From the NCBI GenBank assembly GCA_002633005.1, contig NMRA01000008.1, positions 1,724,879-1,788,878 on the forward strand: a stretch of 64,000 nt of DNA, read 5' to 3'. Under the pieces are notes generated by a model, which did not search any database, had not been told where the DNA came from, and saw only the letters and a list, made by a program, of their open reading frames with translations. This document shows, one piece after another, positions 48,421-60,300 of the stretch. Position 1 is the first letter of the stretch; the number at the start of each line of letters is the position of its first letter. The position numbers and the translations under genes are program-made. This DNA is from Phoronis australis. Taxonomy: Eukaryota; Phoronida; Phoronidae.

Positions 48421-49639
48421 CGCGAGTTTCTTTATTTCATCTGTGAGTGCTTGCATCGTTCGTGTGACCCATATCAGCCCTCAAACTTTTAAAAAATTGA
48501 TGACGTCACGATGGCAGTTGCCAAGTGTTTGAAGAAACCGTTCACAAAACTGGTCTTTATTAAGGTAAATTGTTTTGTACTCATTTCGGGCAAGAATTAT
48601 GGAACATTCTGACGAAAATTGATCCAATGAGAATAAATTCTAGAAAGCATTTGAGACGGAACCCGCATCGAGATAGCTAGATTAAATTTAGAACTAATCT
48701 CGTGAGGAAGTAGAATTTCCACGGCATCAAGATATGTAATCGGGTGACAAGATATACGGCTTAAACAACCAAGAAAGTGTGCGAAATTCACCCTAACTCG
48801 ATATACATGGTGAAAAAGCATATTAAAACACTCGTTCACTATCCAGTATCGTTATGCATTATGTTCTGGGGATTACTGTGTAATTATAGGTCACTATCAG
48901 TTGTTATTGTGATTACACGACATTGAAAAATAACTTTATACAAGAAATGGGAGATGGAAAGTTAGCAATTTATTATTGGAGGATAAAGAATAGTCGAGTA
49001 ACCCCCTCCCCCCAAAAAAACAAAATAAAAACAATTCTTGATGTAAAAAGTCAATCTACTACTCCTGTCTATGAGTTGGGGGGAACGAGAGCATCTCCAA
49101 TGAAGCTATTCTGGATGTAATTGATGACTCTCTTTCTAGAGGTTTAGAAATGTCGTGCATGGCGATGTCTCGCGAATTAAGTCTTGCGTGATCTTACGCT
49201 TTTTCGAGTGCGAATTATGTCTTCTGAACAGGCTACCAGGATGCGTGCCGTAGACGTAAAAATCTCGAGAATAAAGATGATATTCCGCCTGGGTCACTTG
49301 CTTCGCTTTGCAATGCGTGGCCAGACCTCACGAAACATCTTAATTTTCCTCTAGAATGCGACTCGGCCACTAGCAGCCAGGGCACTTTTTTAAATGTTTA
49401 TTATGAAATATTCAGTACAATAAATATACATACCCAGAAAGCGCCAAGAGGCATTGTATCTGGGTTAAATACATACAAAGAAATCTATATACAATTATTA
49501 TACACGAATACATAAGTTAAAAATTACTGATGTTAAGCTTACAATGACATATGATTACGAATGTAAATAAACCATTTCCATAAACAACAAGTTATTTTGC
49601 ATGCATACAATTTTATCGACTAACACAAAGATATTTAAC
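48421..49639. other. Intergenic, no gene seen
   Basis: I see no exon chain, no clear repeat and no RNA gene here beyond AT-rich sequence. A CRE-like TGACGTCA octamer lies near 48500. Confidence 0.4.
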
Positions 49640-50060
49640 ATTAAAAAGAAATTTTGGTGCTATTTCGAATAAAACCATGCTTTCATTTGGATCGAGTTCT
49701 TTACATCCATTTAGAAAAAAAAATAATTTCATTTACATTTGAGGAATATCTGAATATTTTTGTAAACATTGGGGTATGATTCGAGTGTCTGGAAAAGCTG
49801 TACCCTCTGCTCCCCGCATACCGTACAATGCTCCCCGCATACCGTACAAGCAAAAAAACATGAGTACGTGTCTGAGTGTCTCCACATGAACACAGAATTA
49901 AATTATTATTAAATTATGTCTAAGTTTGTCGTTGTTTAGGAACAGTCCGCATCTTGATCTGTATAGAATTATTTTATGGTTGCGAGGAAGTTGGAATGAT
50001 GTCAATGGGACTGGCAATTCTTGAGTAGTGATATGCAGTTTAAAGTTATTTTTGAGAGTG
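49640..50060 (-). mobile_element. LINE ORF2 3' fragment, minus strand
   Basis: Read on the minus strand, ILYRSRCGLFLNNDKLRH is followed, after a frameshift, by a C-x-CG...TRTH zinc-knuckle-like stretch and an ILLNG-type tail. This is the layout of the C-terminal part of CR1/Rex1-type LINE ORF2 proteins. Several frameshifts and stops show it is dead. Confidence 0.5.
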
Positions 50061-50069
50061 GCGATTGAA

Positions 50070-50700
50070 GTGCTTTCACAAAACCTCATATATCGTCGCC
50101 AATTTGTATTCATGCCTGGTAACAGCACTGTGTCGCAACTTACAGAAATTGTACACGACATCCACCTCCAGTTTGAGCAAGGGTACAACGTCAGATCTGT
50201 ATTTTTAGACATTGCGTCAGCTTTTGATGTCGTTCCCCATGACCTGCTTCTACATAAATTACAATCTTACGGTTTCTCAGGCACTCTCCTCTTACTTTTA
50301 AAATCATATCTGGAAAATCGAACTTACAAAGTCCGAATTGAGGGTGTCTTATCACCTTCATCAACGCCAGGTTTCGTAAATGCTGGAGTACCAGAGGGTA
50401 GCGTACTAGGCCCCTTACTCTTTTTACTGTACATCAATGATCTTCCAGACACGATAAGCTCTAAAACATTCTTATATGCTGATGACACTGCAATATTCCA
50501 CCCATTCTCAAAAGAGCATCCCCATGACGCCATACAATTGCAAACTGACCTTAACAAACTCTATGACTGGTCTCACAAATGGAAGATGAAATTTAAACCT
50601 GAAAAAAGTGTTGATCTTATATTTTCTAAGTCTAATAATACTCATTTCCAAACAAATCCAACACTGGAATTGGATCGTTCGTATGCACCTGTTGTGGCTA
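50070..50700 (+). mobile_element. LINE reverse transcriptase fragment, plus strand
   Basis: The open frame contains reverse transcriptase blocks in order: [50 protein letters not shown] and the catalytic [10 protein letters not shown]. This fits a CR1/jockey-like non-LTR retrotransposon. The usual PQGS is PEGS here. The frame is cut at its 3' end by a GC-rich dimeric element at 50703. There is no endonuclease domain, so it is a truncated pseudogene copy. Confidence 0.85.
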
Positions 50701-50702
50701 AA

Positions 50703-50848
50703 ACACGGGCGGCGCACCTAACGGAACTGGGGGGCTATAGCTTCCCCCACTTTTTCAGTGCTGCCCAGCCTATGGTCTATGGGCAGTGCACCACAGGGTG
50801 GCTGGGGGGCTATAACCCCCCATTTTTTCAGTGCTACGCCGCCCGTGT
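50703..50848. mobile_element. Dimeric GC-rich element with 12-bp terminal inverted repeats, copy 2
   Basis: ACACGGGCGGCG (50703-50714) and CGCCGCCCGTGT (50837-50848) are perfect inverted ends. Between them lie two direct units about 74 bp apart (GGGGGGCTATAGCTTCCCCC and GGGGGGCTATAACCCCCC, each followed by TTTTTCAGTGCT). Related to 28756-28866. It interrupts the LINE. Confidence 0.7.
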
Positions 50849-50952
50849 AAAGCTGCCAGGTATTTTAGTCTTTCTAATTGAAGAAGTATCCTATGCCTTC
50901 GTGTGCTGATTGGTTGGTTATGTCACCAGTAATCTAGATGTGGAAGTACAAG

Positions 50953-51236
50953 CCAAGATGAGTATTACTATACTTAGCAAATATAAGATCAACAATTTTT
51001 TCAGGTTTAGATTTCATCTTCCATTTGTGAGATCAGTCATAGGGTTTATTTAGGTCAGTTTGTAATCGTAAGGAGTCATGGGGATGCTCTTTTGAGAATG
51101 GGTAGAACATTGCAGTGTCATCAGCATATAAGAATGTTTTAGAGTTTACTGTGTCTGGAAGATCATTGATGTACAGTGAGAAGAGTAAGGGGCCTAGTAC
51201 GCTGCCCTGTGGTATTCCAGCATTTACGAAACCTGC
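50953..51236 (-). mobile_element. Second LINE reverse transcriptase fragment, minus strand
   Basis: The reverse complement is roughly 90 percent identical by eye to 50380-50655 and encodes the same [18 protein letters not shown] and [10 protein letters not shown] blocks. It has a TGG-to-TGA stop in the DWSH segment. With 50070-50700 it forms an inverted pair around the dimeric element. Confidence 0.8.
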
Positions 51237-51310
51237 CTCCGTTCATTAACGCTAGGACCTCGCTAAAAAGCAAGACATCGCGAGATTACGTGAGATTGTT
51301 TCACCTGTCT
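51237..51310. mobile_element. Fragment of the ACGCTAGGACCT element
   Basis: ACGCTAGGACCTCGCTAAAA and AGCAAGACATCGCGAGATTA match 56836-56885. It starts exactly where the minus-strand LINE fragment ends, so it marks an insertion or truncation point. Confidence 0.6.
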
Positions 51311-51639
51311 TCGAGTTTTGTTTACTATATCCCAATATTCCTTAGAATTTTGGAGACAGTGTTGATGTTGGAGATGATTTTCATTTTAAGACTTATTTTG
51401 TCTTTATAATTAATTCTTCCACAATGTTGCACTCACCTGTTCTTTGTATCACTTAAACGTGCACGGGTTATTTGATTTTCTGACTGATCTGTACAGTTTA
51501 TTCCTTTATTTATTTCAGACTTGATCTTGTTGTTAACCACGGTTTGTTCTTGTTTTTTAATGTTTTCATGGTTGATGGGATATTCTTATCTAGTACGATG
51601 TATTGTAACTGAGTAAATGATGAGACTGCGTCATTTATG

Positions 51640-51908
51640 CATGGGGGCACCCGGGGGGGGGCTCAAACGAGCCCCCCAATTTCGCGAATTGGGCAAAAAG
51701 GTCCGCCTCAGTGAAACAAAAAGTCCGAGTAAACTAGACAAAAGTCCACAAAATCCACGGGAAGTCGGCGCGGATGTACGGTTCGTGGACCTGAACCTAG
51801 TCCCCCCGTTTTATTTTTTTAGTCCTCGTTGATTTCTTTCTGTAAAAGGTCCGCATATCGAAAAATTCGAGCCCCCCCCCCCTATATTTTAGCCTGGGTG
51901 CGCGCATG
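51640..51908. mobile_element. MITE with CATGCGCGCACCCAGG ends, copy 1
   Basis: The ends are ATGGGGGCACCCGGG and CCTGGGTGCGCGCATG. The interior has AAAAAGGTCCGCCTCAGTGA, ACAAAAGTCCACAAAATCC and a poly-C stretch shared with copies at 54623 and 61824. No coding capacity. Confidence 0.75.
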
Positions 51909-52516
51909 TTATGTCACTTTTATTTAGTATTTCAGTCCAGTTAAATGTGGTTATGTCGGTGCGCAGTTTGTCCATGTTAATGAGGTTGTAATTCCACGTC
52001 TTTTTGTTAATGGCGGGTTCTTTAGGTGCACAGGTGAGTGTGAATGGCACCGAGAACGGGACAACTGCTAAGGGCAATTTCGGAAGTAATTTGACGGCGT
52101 TGGTATGGAGAGGGGGAAGTAGTAACGACAGCGCTGGGCAGACCCGATTCTCTGGGCCTGTCACAGTTGTATATCAGCATGAAAGAAGAACCCACGCAGA
52201 TGCGGTACGTGCCCCGAAACTCAAAGAACATTTTTAATTAAGTATTTATATTAAACAAATTACATATCATAGACTTAACAATAAAGAACGATAAAAATCT
52301 TCGCCTCATCTCTACTTTATCATAAAAATTCGACACACACTAGTATACAAACAGTTTTATCAGGGTCCGGGGTCTAATCTTTTTACTCGAAATCCAGCTC
52401 GAATTTTTCGCAATTCTCCTTTCTACTTTAAGACAAGCTCAACATAAATGATGGTAGTTCTATTCTCTACTGAATACATTATGGTTTACGTGACTGACTG
52501 TGTAATCTTAGTTGGC

Positions 52517-52596
52517 ACTTGATAACCACGGCATTTAAGCTAAAATTTCGAACTCGAAATTTCGAGTTTTTACTTGAAATCTAGGGGTCATCAAGT
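52517..52596. mobile_element. Copy of the ACTTGATGACCC-ended element
   Basis: ACTTGATAACC and GGGGTCATCAAGT face each other around the palindrome ACTCGAAATTTCGAGT. It matches the layout of 26368-26484. Confidence 0.5.
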
Positions 52597-52599
52597 CCG

Positions 52600-53897
52600 A
52601 AATTCGACTAGAAAGGCATTTGCATGAATCATAGTGTACTGGAGAATAGAACAGGTGTTACTTATCTTGAGTTCGTAATAAAGCAGGACGGAAATTTTCG
52701 ATTTCGAGTACCCAGATTAAACCCTGGGCCCAGCCATATGCACACTAAACGATACAACTATTCTTTAACAGCTGGTAAACATGAAACTTCATTCAGACAG
52801 TCATTTCACACATTGATCTGTTTTTAGACAACCAGATAATGCGTTTTTCATGTCAATATCAGTCCTGTTTCCGTAACTGATGAAAGAACAGCCTATCCCG
52901 CTGTATTACACGTGTTCAAATTATCCGATGCAATGACGCGACCAACACTCAGTAGTTAGTTTACTAAAGCATTATACAGTTCGTGATACAAGACTGCCAT
53001 AATTGCTTCTAAATTTCCTTTTGTACTGATAAAATTTATTGCATAGACTTTAATTAACAACACTCGTTTTTTGGGTTCGTATGTCAATAAAACTGTTATC
53101 ATAGATTTGTTGTAGTTCGTTATTTCCGATTATTTCATTAAATTTATTTTTGGTTCTAAGATTTCAATAAATATAAGTTGCAATCTGAATAAGAAATATA
53201 ACGCATTTTGCGCTTTAAGAACATAATTTCTTTTATCGTAATTATTCTTTGGTTAACCCTTATACGACTTTAAAAAGGCCTACGATTACATTTTCACTGG
53301 TGAACGAAGTTAACCGTTTTCTGAACTTCGAATGACTGAAATTTCGATACTATTTGCATGAAATGTGGACTAGAGCCAATGCCGTGAATGCGGATCGAAG
53401 TCCCTTCTGAAACCACGCATTCATGATGATTGCCTGTTTGAACTTTCTTTTGAAAAGTCGATTAGGAGAAAATTGTTTCACATTTCTGCCCGCAAAATCA
53501 GGTCATTGTAACAACTCGCCGGTCTGGGGAACAAAAATGCAGTGCAGTTCTTTCCTAATTCATAACAGGCTAAGTATAAAATTGAATTTTCTTACTGTCA
53601 GTGAAACTCCCCTTATCGTGCTATATATGTTTCAGTGTTGTCAATTATTGAACACATCACTCTTCCTAAATTAGTTACACTTTATAATAGGTCTTCTGCA
53701 TACTCAAGAAAATTAAAATTGGCAAAACAGGGGCGCGTCAAGAGATCTTTAGGTTCGCATCAAACTGTCGATTCGATTCTGTTGTGCTTTCTACGTATTT
53801 ATGGCACAGAAACGCAGAGAAAATGTGACTTTCGTTTGTGCTCAACCATTCGGTAGAAACTTTACAGCATATTCACACTTCAAATCGTGTCACATTT
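52600..53897. other. Intergenic AT-rich sequence, no gene seen
   Basis: No exon chain, RNA gene or clear repeat was recognised. Open frames are short and lack similarity. Confidence 0.4.
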
Positions 53898-53903
53898 TTT
53901 ATT
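53898..53903 (-). terminator. Candidate poly(A) signal of the mucin-SEA-LU gene
   Basis: AATAAA on the minus strand, about 410 nt after the stop codon at 54313. Confidence 0.45.
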
Positions 53904-54312
53904 GACTGTTTGTGCCCTAGTACGCACGCGCTTTTTCAGGCGGGTCCTCTCAAGGAAAGGTGACCGTTTTGCATCTTCCCAGCGTCGGTCCTCTTTTCTG
54001 GATTCACACCCAGTCTGGATTCGCGGGAATGGAACTTAGCTAACCCTTGCTCAACAACTTTAACTTATGGTGAAAGTCCCACGCAGCGCCATCTTTGGAA
54101 ACCATCGTTTTGGCTTATGTTTTAGGTGAAACCCTTTGTTTTTTAACGTCAAATTTCTAAGTGTTCCTAATTTCACATGATAAAAGCCATGGAGCGAATA
54201 GTGTTCAATGATCACGCCAATGGCCCATAATTTGCTACGGCTAACTTGATACAGTTTGAAGTTTGCGATTTCGGCTTGACCTACTAGCGCTGTGTGGGCA
54301 TTTTACTTGAGC

Positions 54313-57300
54313 TTACATGAGTGCGATTACCAAAACCAATGCAACTGTTGTAATAAAGCTTGTCACTCTTGAGGCGGATGCTGCGACGTCTTTCATTGTT
54401 GACAACGGATGAGAGCACTGGTTTGAAGTGCAACAGCTCTGTACAAAGCATTTCTTTGACTGAAATATCGACATTCAAGTATGACTAGTCAGTTTATTGC
54501 ATTCTCATTTAGAAATTCATGTTCAGAGTATGCCCCTAAATATGTTCCGACTTCCAAGATTGTTACTAGACATGAAATTGGCACTGTTTGCAAAATAGCA
54601 TCACTCAACAAGTAATTTAAACTCATGCGCGCACCCAGGGGGCTCGGACGGGAACTCGAACGAGCCCCCTATTTGGCAAAGTGGTCAAAAAAGTCCGCCT
54701 CAAAGAAACAAAGAGTCCGTGAAATGGAGACGAAAGTCCACTAAACACACAATTTACAGCTCTGAACGTTTTTTAGTCCTTCAGCTTTGGTTTTGTTCGT
54801 AAAAGGTACACATCGTCAGAAATTCGACCCCCCCCCCTGGTGCGAGCATGAATATATGATAACTTCCTCAACTAATGTGTTCCCGAATGATGAAATTTGG
54901 TTTTCAGATGATACGACTTGAGCAAAGCCAAGTTGACATCATTGCGTTAAAGTATGCAATGGTTCATTCAAATAAACAATAAAAAGTTTTCATAACTTAA
55001 AGCTTTGAGACAGTTTCATTTCCAGTGGAAAGACAAAAACACGATGCATATACAATGGGTAAACTTACGTCTGTGCCAACGAAATGGCATAATTTCCCAG
55101 TTGCACTGGCACACGTCTGTCCTGCAATTAATGATGTCATGTCTTCGCTGCATCCAACTGTCATCTTCTTCGTTTCCCTCTCGTAAACCGCCTGCGTGCA
55201 TAGAATTAGCGATATTTAAAATAAATTATTAAACCAGAATAGTATCTAAACTACTCTTCGTAGTTTACTTTATCGCTGAATTCATCGTCCTTTTCAGTGA
55301 ATTTTAGAAAAATACCCAAACTTTCTTTTAAGTTTGCATTTAGCATTGTGTCATCATGCAAGCATCGTAACGGAGGGAAGTTTATTCTCAGCGCAAGTGA
55401 AAGCTAAGTTGACCATATCCCGCGAAGCCTTATGTAAACTCAGTCATCGCTTGGCTCTATAAAAGTCTGTTTTATGGACAAACACCAGACGATGATCGTG
55501 AAAAACAAAATGGAAACTAATCCTTACCCAGCATTCCGAATCAGCTGATGAGCACGTCTTGTCAGTTAGTGAACAGGTGTCGCTTCCGGTTGCGGTGCAT
55601 GAGCTACACACTCGGGGCTGTAAATCAAACAAATATTTAGTGATTTTACCGACTGCATAGGTAGACGTTTTAACTTAGAACCAGTTTGCAGCCCAATGTT
55701 TAATAAAGGAAACTGGTTATCAAAATCTGGGACATTTTTAAGTGAATATCAGCCTGACGTTAGGTTCAAAAATGGTAGATTGTCACCACGTTAACTAGCG
55801 AGTTTTTGAAAGAGAACTCATTCTTAAAACTGATTAAATCAGTACGTCTGGGATATTTCCCATGAAAACCCGACCGGTGACTATCCTGCATTCCAACAGC
55901 AAGCTATACTATAAAGAGATGTCAAATTTTCACACTTTTTTTGTTATTCGTCATATTAAACTATCTTTGTAGTTCAATTACTTCTAATCACCCACAGTGG
56001 GTTAATTACGATGTTCAGTGATGACGTGCCATGGCAGTAGATGACGCAATTTGGAACGGGAAATAAGACATGCAGTTGCACCGGGCTCAAGACGTCATAA
56101 TGACGTCAAAATGACACGTTAAACCTTCCTATTATTTGCGCATACACAAGTGTCATCAAGTTTTCGTAATTGTAGTAACAAATAAACAACACGTTAGCCA
56201 TTGATAAATAAAGTATTGGTTGAGAAAAGACAGGGTAGGAGTTCCATTCACTGCTTCATATACATCTACTTGTTGTATTTTGTTACTCACCAGTTTAACG
56301 ACTGTTGCTGTTGCGGAGATTGAGCTAACATCCACCGTCGATCCACCTAAGGTGGTTCCACTGTTGACTGCGGTTTTCAGAGTGCTGGTTACTGTCTCGG
56401 CAATAGCTGTCGTGTTGACTGTACCAGATGTAGGTGTGTCCACTGTTATTTTGAATTCGACAATAATACTTCCGTTTCTAAATAAACAAAAAGACTGTCC
56501 ATCATCGACGTTATTCGGAGGCCAATCTTTTCACCAATAAAGTTAACCAATGCCAGTGCTATTAAGTTGATTAAAAAATAAAACTTATGACCGGAGGCTT
56601 GTTCCATGAAAAGTGACAAAAGACTAAAGTCAGAAATCTGGTCTTGCGCTCCACGCAATTATTTCTGAAAAAAAAACAATTAAATCTCACCTGAACTTAA
56701 GGGCAAAATCTCTGAGAATATATACGTAATTGGTTCTTACTGAGATACTCTTCATAATTTATGTCTTGACTGTCACGTGCTCATAATAACTTGGCTGAAA
56801 GTTAGGTGGGAGCGCGAGACCAACCTCCCGTTCAGTAACGCTAGGACCTAGCTTAAAAGCAAGACTTTGCGAGATTACGCGAGATATTGCCATGTATTTT
56901 AAATAAGAGCACGTGACCTTGACTAGCTTTTGGCTAGGTCCTAGCGTAGGTCCTAGCGTCTACTGAAGGCACGCCAAATTTCTGTTTTAAACATACTCGT
57001 TCTACTTCATTTTAGTTAAAATCTTTATAAAAAGGATATTAATACAAGTTAGTTCCGTCAAATAATGTTCATTCAACATAACTATATATTTTCAAGATAG
57101 ACTGAGTTTAATATGAATTTTTAGTGTTTAATTTTTATTTTTGGTTGTGCACCACCACCTAAAATGGCCACCGTCATCAATTGTCGTCATAAGTAATGCG
57201 AGTTCCGCGGAAACTCCGCCTACTTTTAATTAATAGTAAAAGAAACCAATCACAAACAGGGCTGAAAGTTACGAAACTCAGGGAACCACTTTAGATTTTA

Positions 57301-60300
57301 GCTGTCCTTCATTACTACTAACTTGTTGTTATAATAAGAGTTCATGGCAACCACGCAAAAAGTTTCTATGCCTACTTACTTGAATCCAGTCACTTCAACT
57401 TTCTTAAAACCCGACATATTCTTGTATATTTCGGTAAGCTGCAATAAGGAATTCAGTAGGATATGAGTTTGTAAGTGATATCGATGAGCAGCAATCTTTA
57501 ATCAATTCGTAGTACTTTTTATTTAGTTAAATTGAAAATTCCTTGGTAGCTACGCTCTTTTGTAACAGAGAGTCCATCAGATTGGTTTTACTTATAGGCT
57601 TAAAACAAGTAAAAATCTGTATTCTGGTGAACTTTGAACTCTGATGCCATTTCGCCTAAATAACCTCTAAAATAACTGGTGCTGACATTGAGGTTACTAA
57701 ACAAAGTTAAATCTTATGAATTCATAAAAAACGTCTTGTTTTAGTTTTTATCGATACTGTAAAACTGTTTATCTCTTATGTATTTAAAAAACAGAACGCA
57801 TAAAATACAACTATTCTACCGCTTTGGTGTAAACTTCCGCTTAGAGTGTTCACAAAAATATAGAAAATCTTCAACTTTATGATGGTTTATTTACGAGGAC
57901 ATATTTTCCTGTCACGATTAATTCAGATGTGCAAGGTTTAGTTCATGAAAATCTTCTTACCTCGTTTCCAATTTTCGCAGATTCGTTTTTAAATTTTTCC
58001 GAAGTTGTATCAGCCAACTCCGCGCTGTAAGTGGCTTGTAATTTTACTGAAGCCTTCACTTCGGTAACTGAAATGATAAAATACATTGTCTCACGTGCGA
58101 GTCTCGGAAATTATGAAATCGTGATCCCACGCTTGATTTTAAGAAAACAGAATACACCTAAACCTGCATTGTAGTCAAATTTGTGTAAGGTGGGCCAGAG
58201 ACCTGATAGCATATATCAAACATCAGGACATAAAAGTATGGACCATTGGAACTTAAACGCTAGGTTCAACTAAATAAATATGAAAGCCGCGTAGGCACGT
58301 CATATTGCAGGTGTCGAGCTTCCTTGAAGTTAAGGAAAATCTTAACTGGATAAGGAAAATTTTGAGACTTAAGGAAAATTTGAGACTTTTCTTAAGGAAT
58401 TGCCAAAAGATATTATTAAGGAAAAATGTCACATTTTAAGGAAAACTCAGAAAACGGCATGGGCCCCAGGGACGCGACGTTTATCACTCGTAAAAGTGAA
58501 TTCAAATACAAAGGGACGGAAATTGCGTCATGTTGTTAAAGTAAAAGCTACCAGTCTTGATGATGCTCAGGGTCTTACCTGTTTCAGGTGCTTTTGTCTG
58601 TAAAACAAAAGAATTGAATTGAACTCGTACGTTTGCTGTAATACTTAAAACATTTCGTAAACTTTAACCATACCTCTTCTAGTTTGTATAAAATTTTGTA
58701 AAGTACATCATCAGGCCATTTCTTTTGCTGTAGAAGACAGCCAAAGCTCTAGCGTGTAAGATTTCACTGAAGTCAGACGAAGAACATGGATTCGTCTCAA
58801 ACTTAACGGAGACATTTTACCTGAGAAAAAATGATTTATATAGTCACAGAAAAACCTATATCGAATTTCGTCTGAATACCGCTTTAAAGCTCCGCCACGT
58901 ATAGGGACCATGGCAGAGCAAGCTCTAAAACTTTTTCATTTACCGCAAATAAAGTTGTACAGTGTTTATTCATCTGTTTGCCTTTACGTACCGGGGCTTG
59001 TGTTGTAGTCGTGGTGGTGGTAGTAGATGTGGTTGTGGTGTCCGCGGCTGCCGCTGCCGTAGAGGCCGCTGCCGTCGAGGCGGCTGCCGCTGCAGTCGAG
59101 GTGGCAGCTGCCGCTGCAGTCGAGGCTGTTGTCGCTGCAGTAGAGGCGGCTGTTGATGCAGTCGAGCCAGCTGCGGCTGCTGTTGTCCCGGTGGTAGCTG
59201 CTACTGTGGTGGTGGAGTTCCCTGATGTTGCGCTCAGGGATGTTGTTGTGTCTGCTGATGCTGTGGTCGATGAATTTGTGGCGTTTGCCTGCACTCCTGC
59301 TGTGGTTGTCTCACTGTTAGCTGCGGCTGTGACGTTACTTGTTACTGCAGACTGAAATGAAAGTTAAAGGTTTTACTTATCGCTCAAATCACTAAGTTTG
59401 CTATTTTGGATCTTAAGCTGAGGCCCGCCCCAAACTATGCTATGGCACTGAGTAACATTTGGAAATCGCAACATGCAAACAGTTAAGTTCAGGCTGAAAT
59501 CTTCGTAAATTAAGAAAACAAAAATATTTTAAGGAATAAAGGTTTTATACGTACGCTAGTTGTCGCTGCCTCCGTCGAGTTCGAAGTGTCATTGGACATA
59601 GTTGTAACAACTGGCGCTGCTGTCGTTGCATTTGCCGACTCTGTAGTATTCGATGACTCTGTTGTGGAGTTGGCAGAGGCAGTGGCGACATCGAAGACGA
59701 CACCTAGCGGCAATAATATATTTGAACAGGGATGTGTTCCGTCGACGCAAGACACTCGTGAGTAAAGCTGGAATGACTTTTGCAACGCATGGCCACATCT
59801 CGCGCAGACTTGCGTGATCGTGTTTTTGCTTAAGAAACCTGCTTTACGGAACACTGGTCTGGTAAACACATCCAGACAGATTTTGAGTTCAAAAACTTTG
59901 AATTTAATTTTTAATTTAGCTTATATTGCCCAAAATGCAGAAAAAAATCGCAGATTGTTTTAGAAATTCACAGTTTTGAAGAAAACCAACATAGCCACGT
60001 GGTTGGTGTTTATGTAAAACATTAAGTTCACTTTAACTCTACTGAGCAGGCCGCAGAAAACTAAAGGTGCTTATTTGGTGACTGCATAAATTCCAGAAAA
60101 AATTATAATTTTTTCACCGAGAGATTTCAACCCAGTCCACATGATATAAAATCGATCCCAGAGAGTATCAAACGACAGGTGTACAGCTTTCATTCATCTC
60201 CGCAGTGATGAGAACACATGACGCCACCCTTGAAAGGTACTTTTAAGTTTAAAATACCTTACCCAAACGATTTGTGTTGAAGGGATAAACAGCGAGATAA

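Noticed and set aside
56220-56540. 106-codon plus-strand frame opposite a SEA exon
   Set aside because: Antisense shadow; minus-strand frame and splice sites explain the region.
58978-59355. Plus-strand Val/Ala-rich frame of 125 codons
   Set aside because: Shadow of the mucin exon; valine/alanine runs are the complement of the Thr/Ser/Ala codons.
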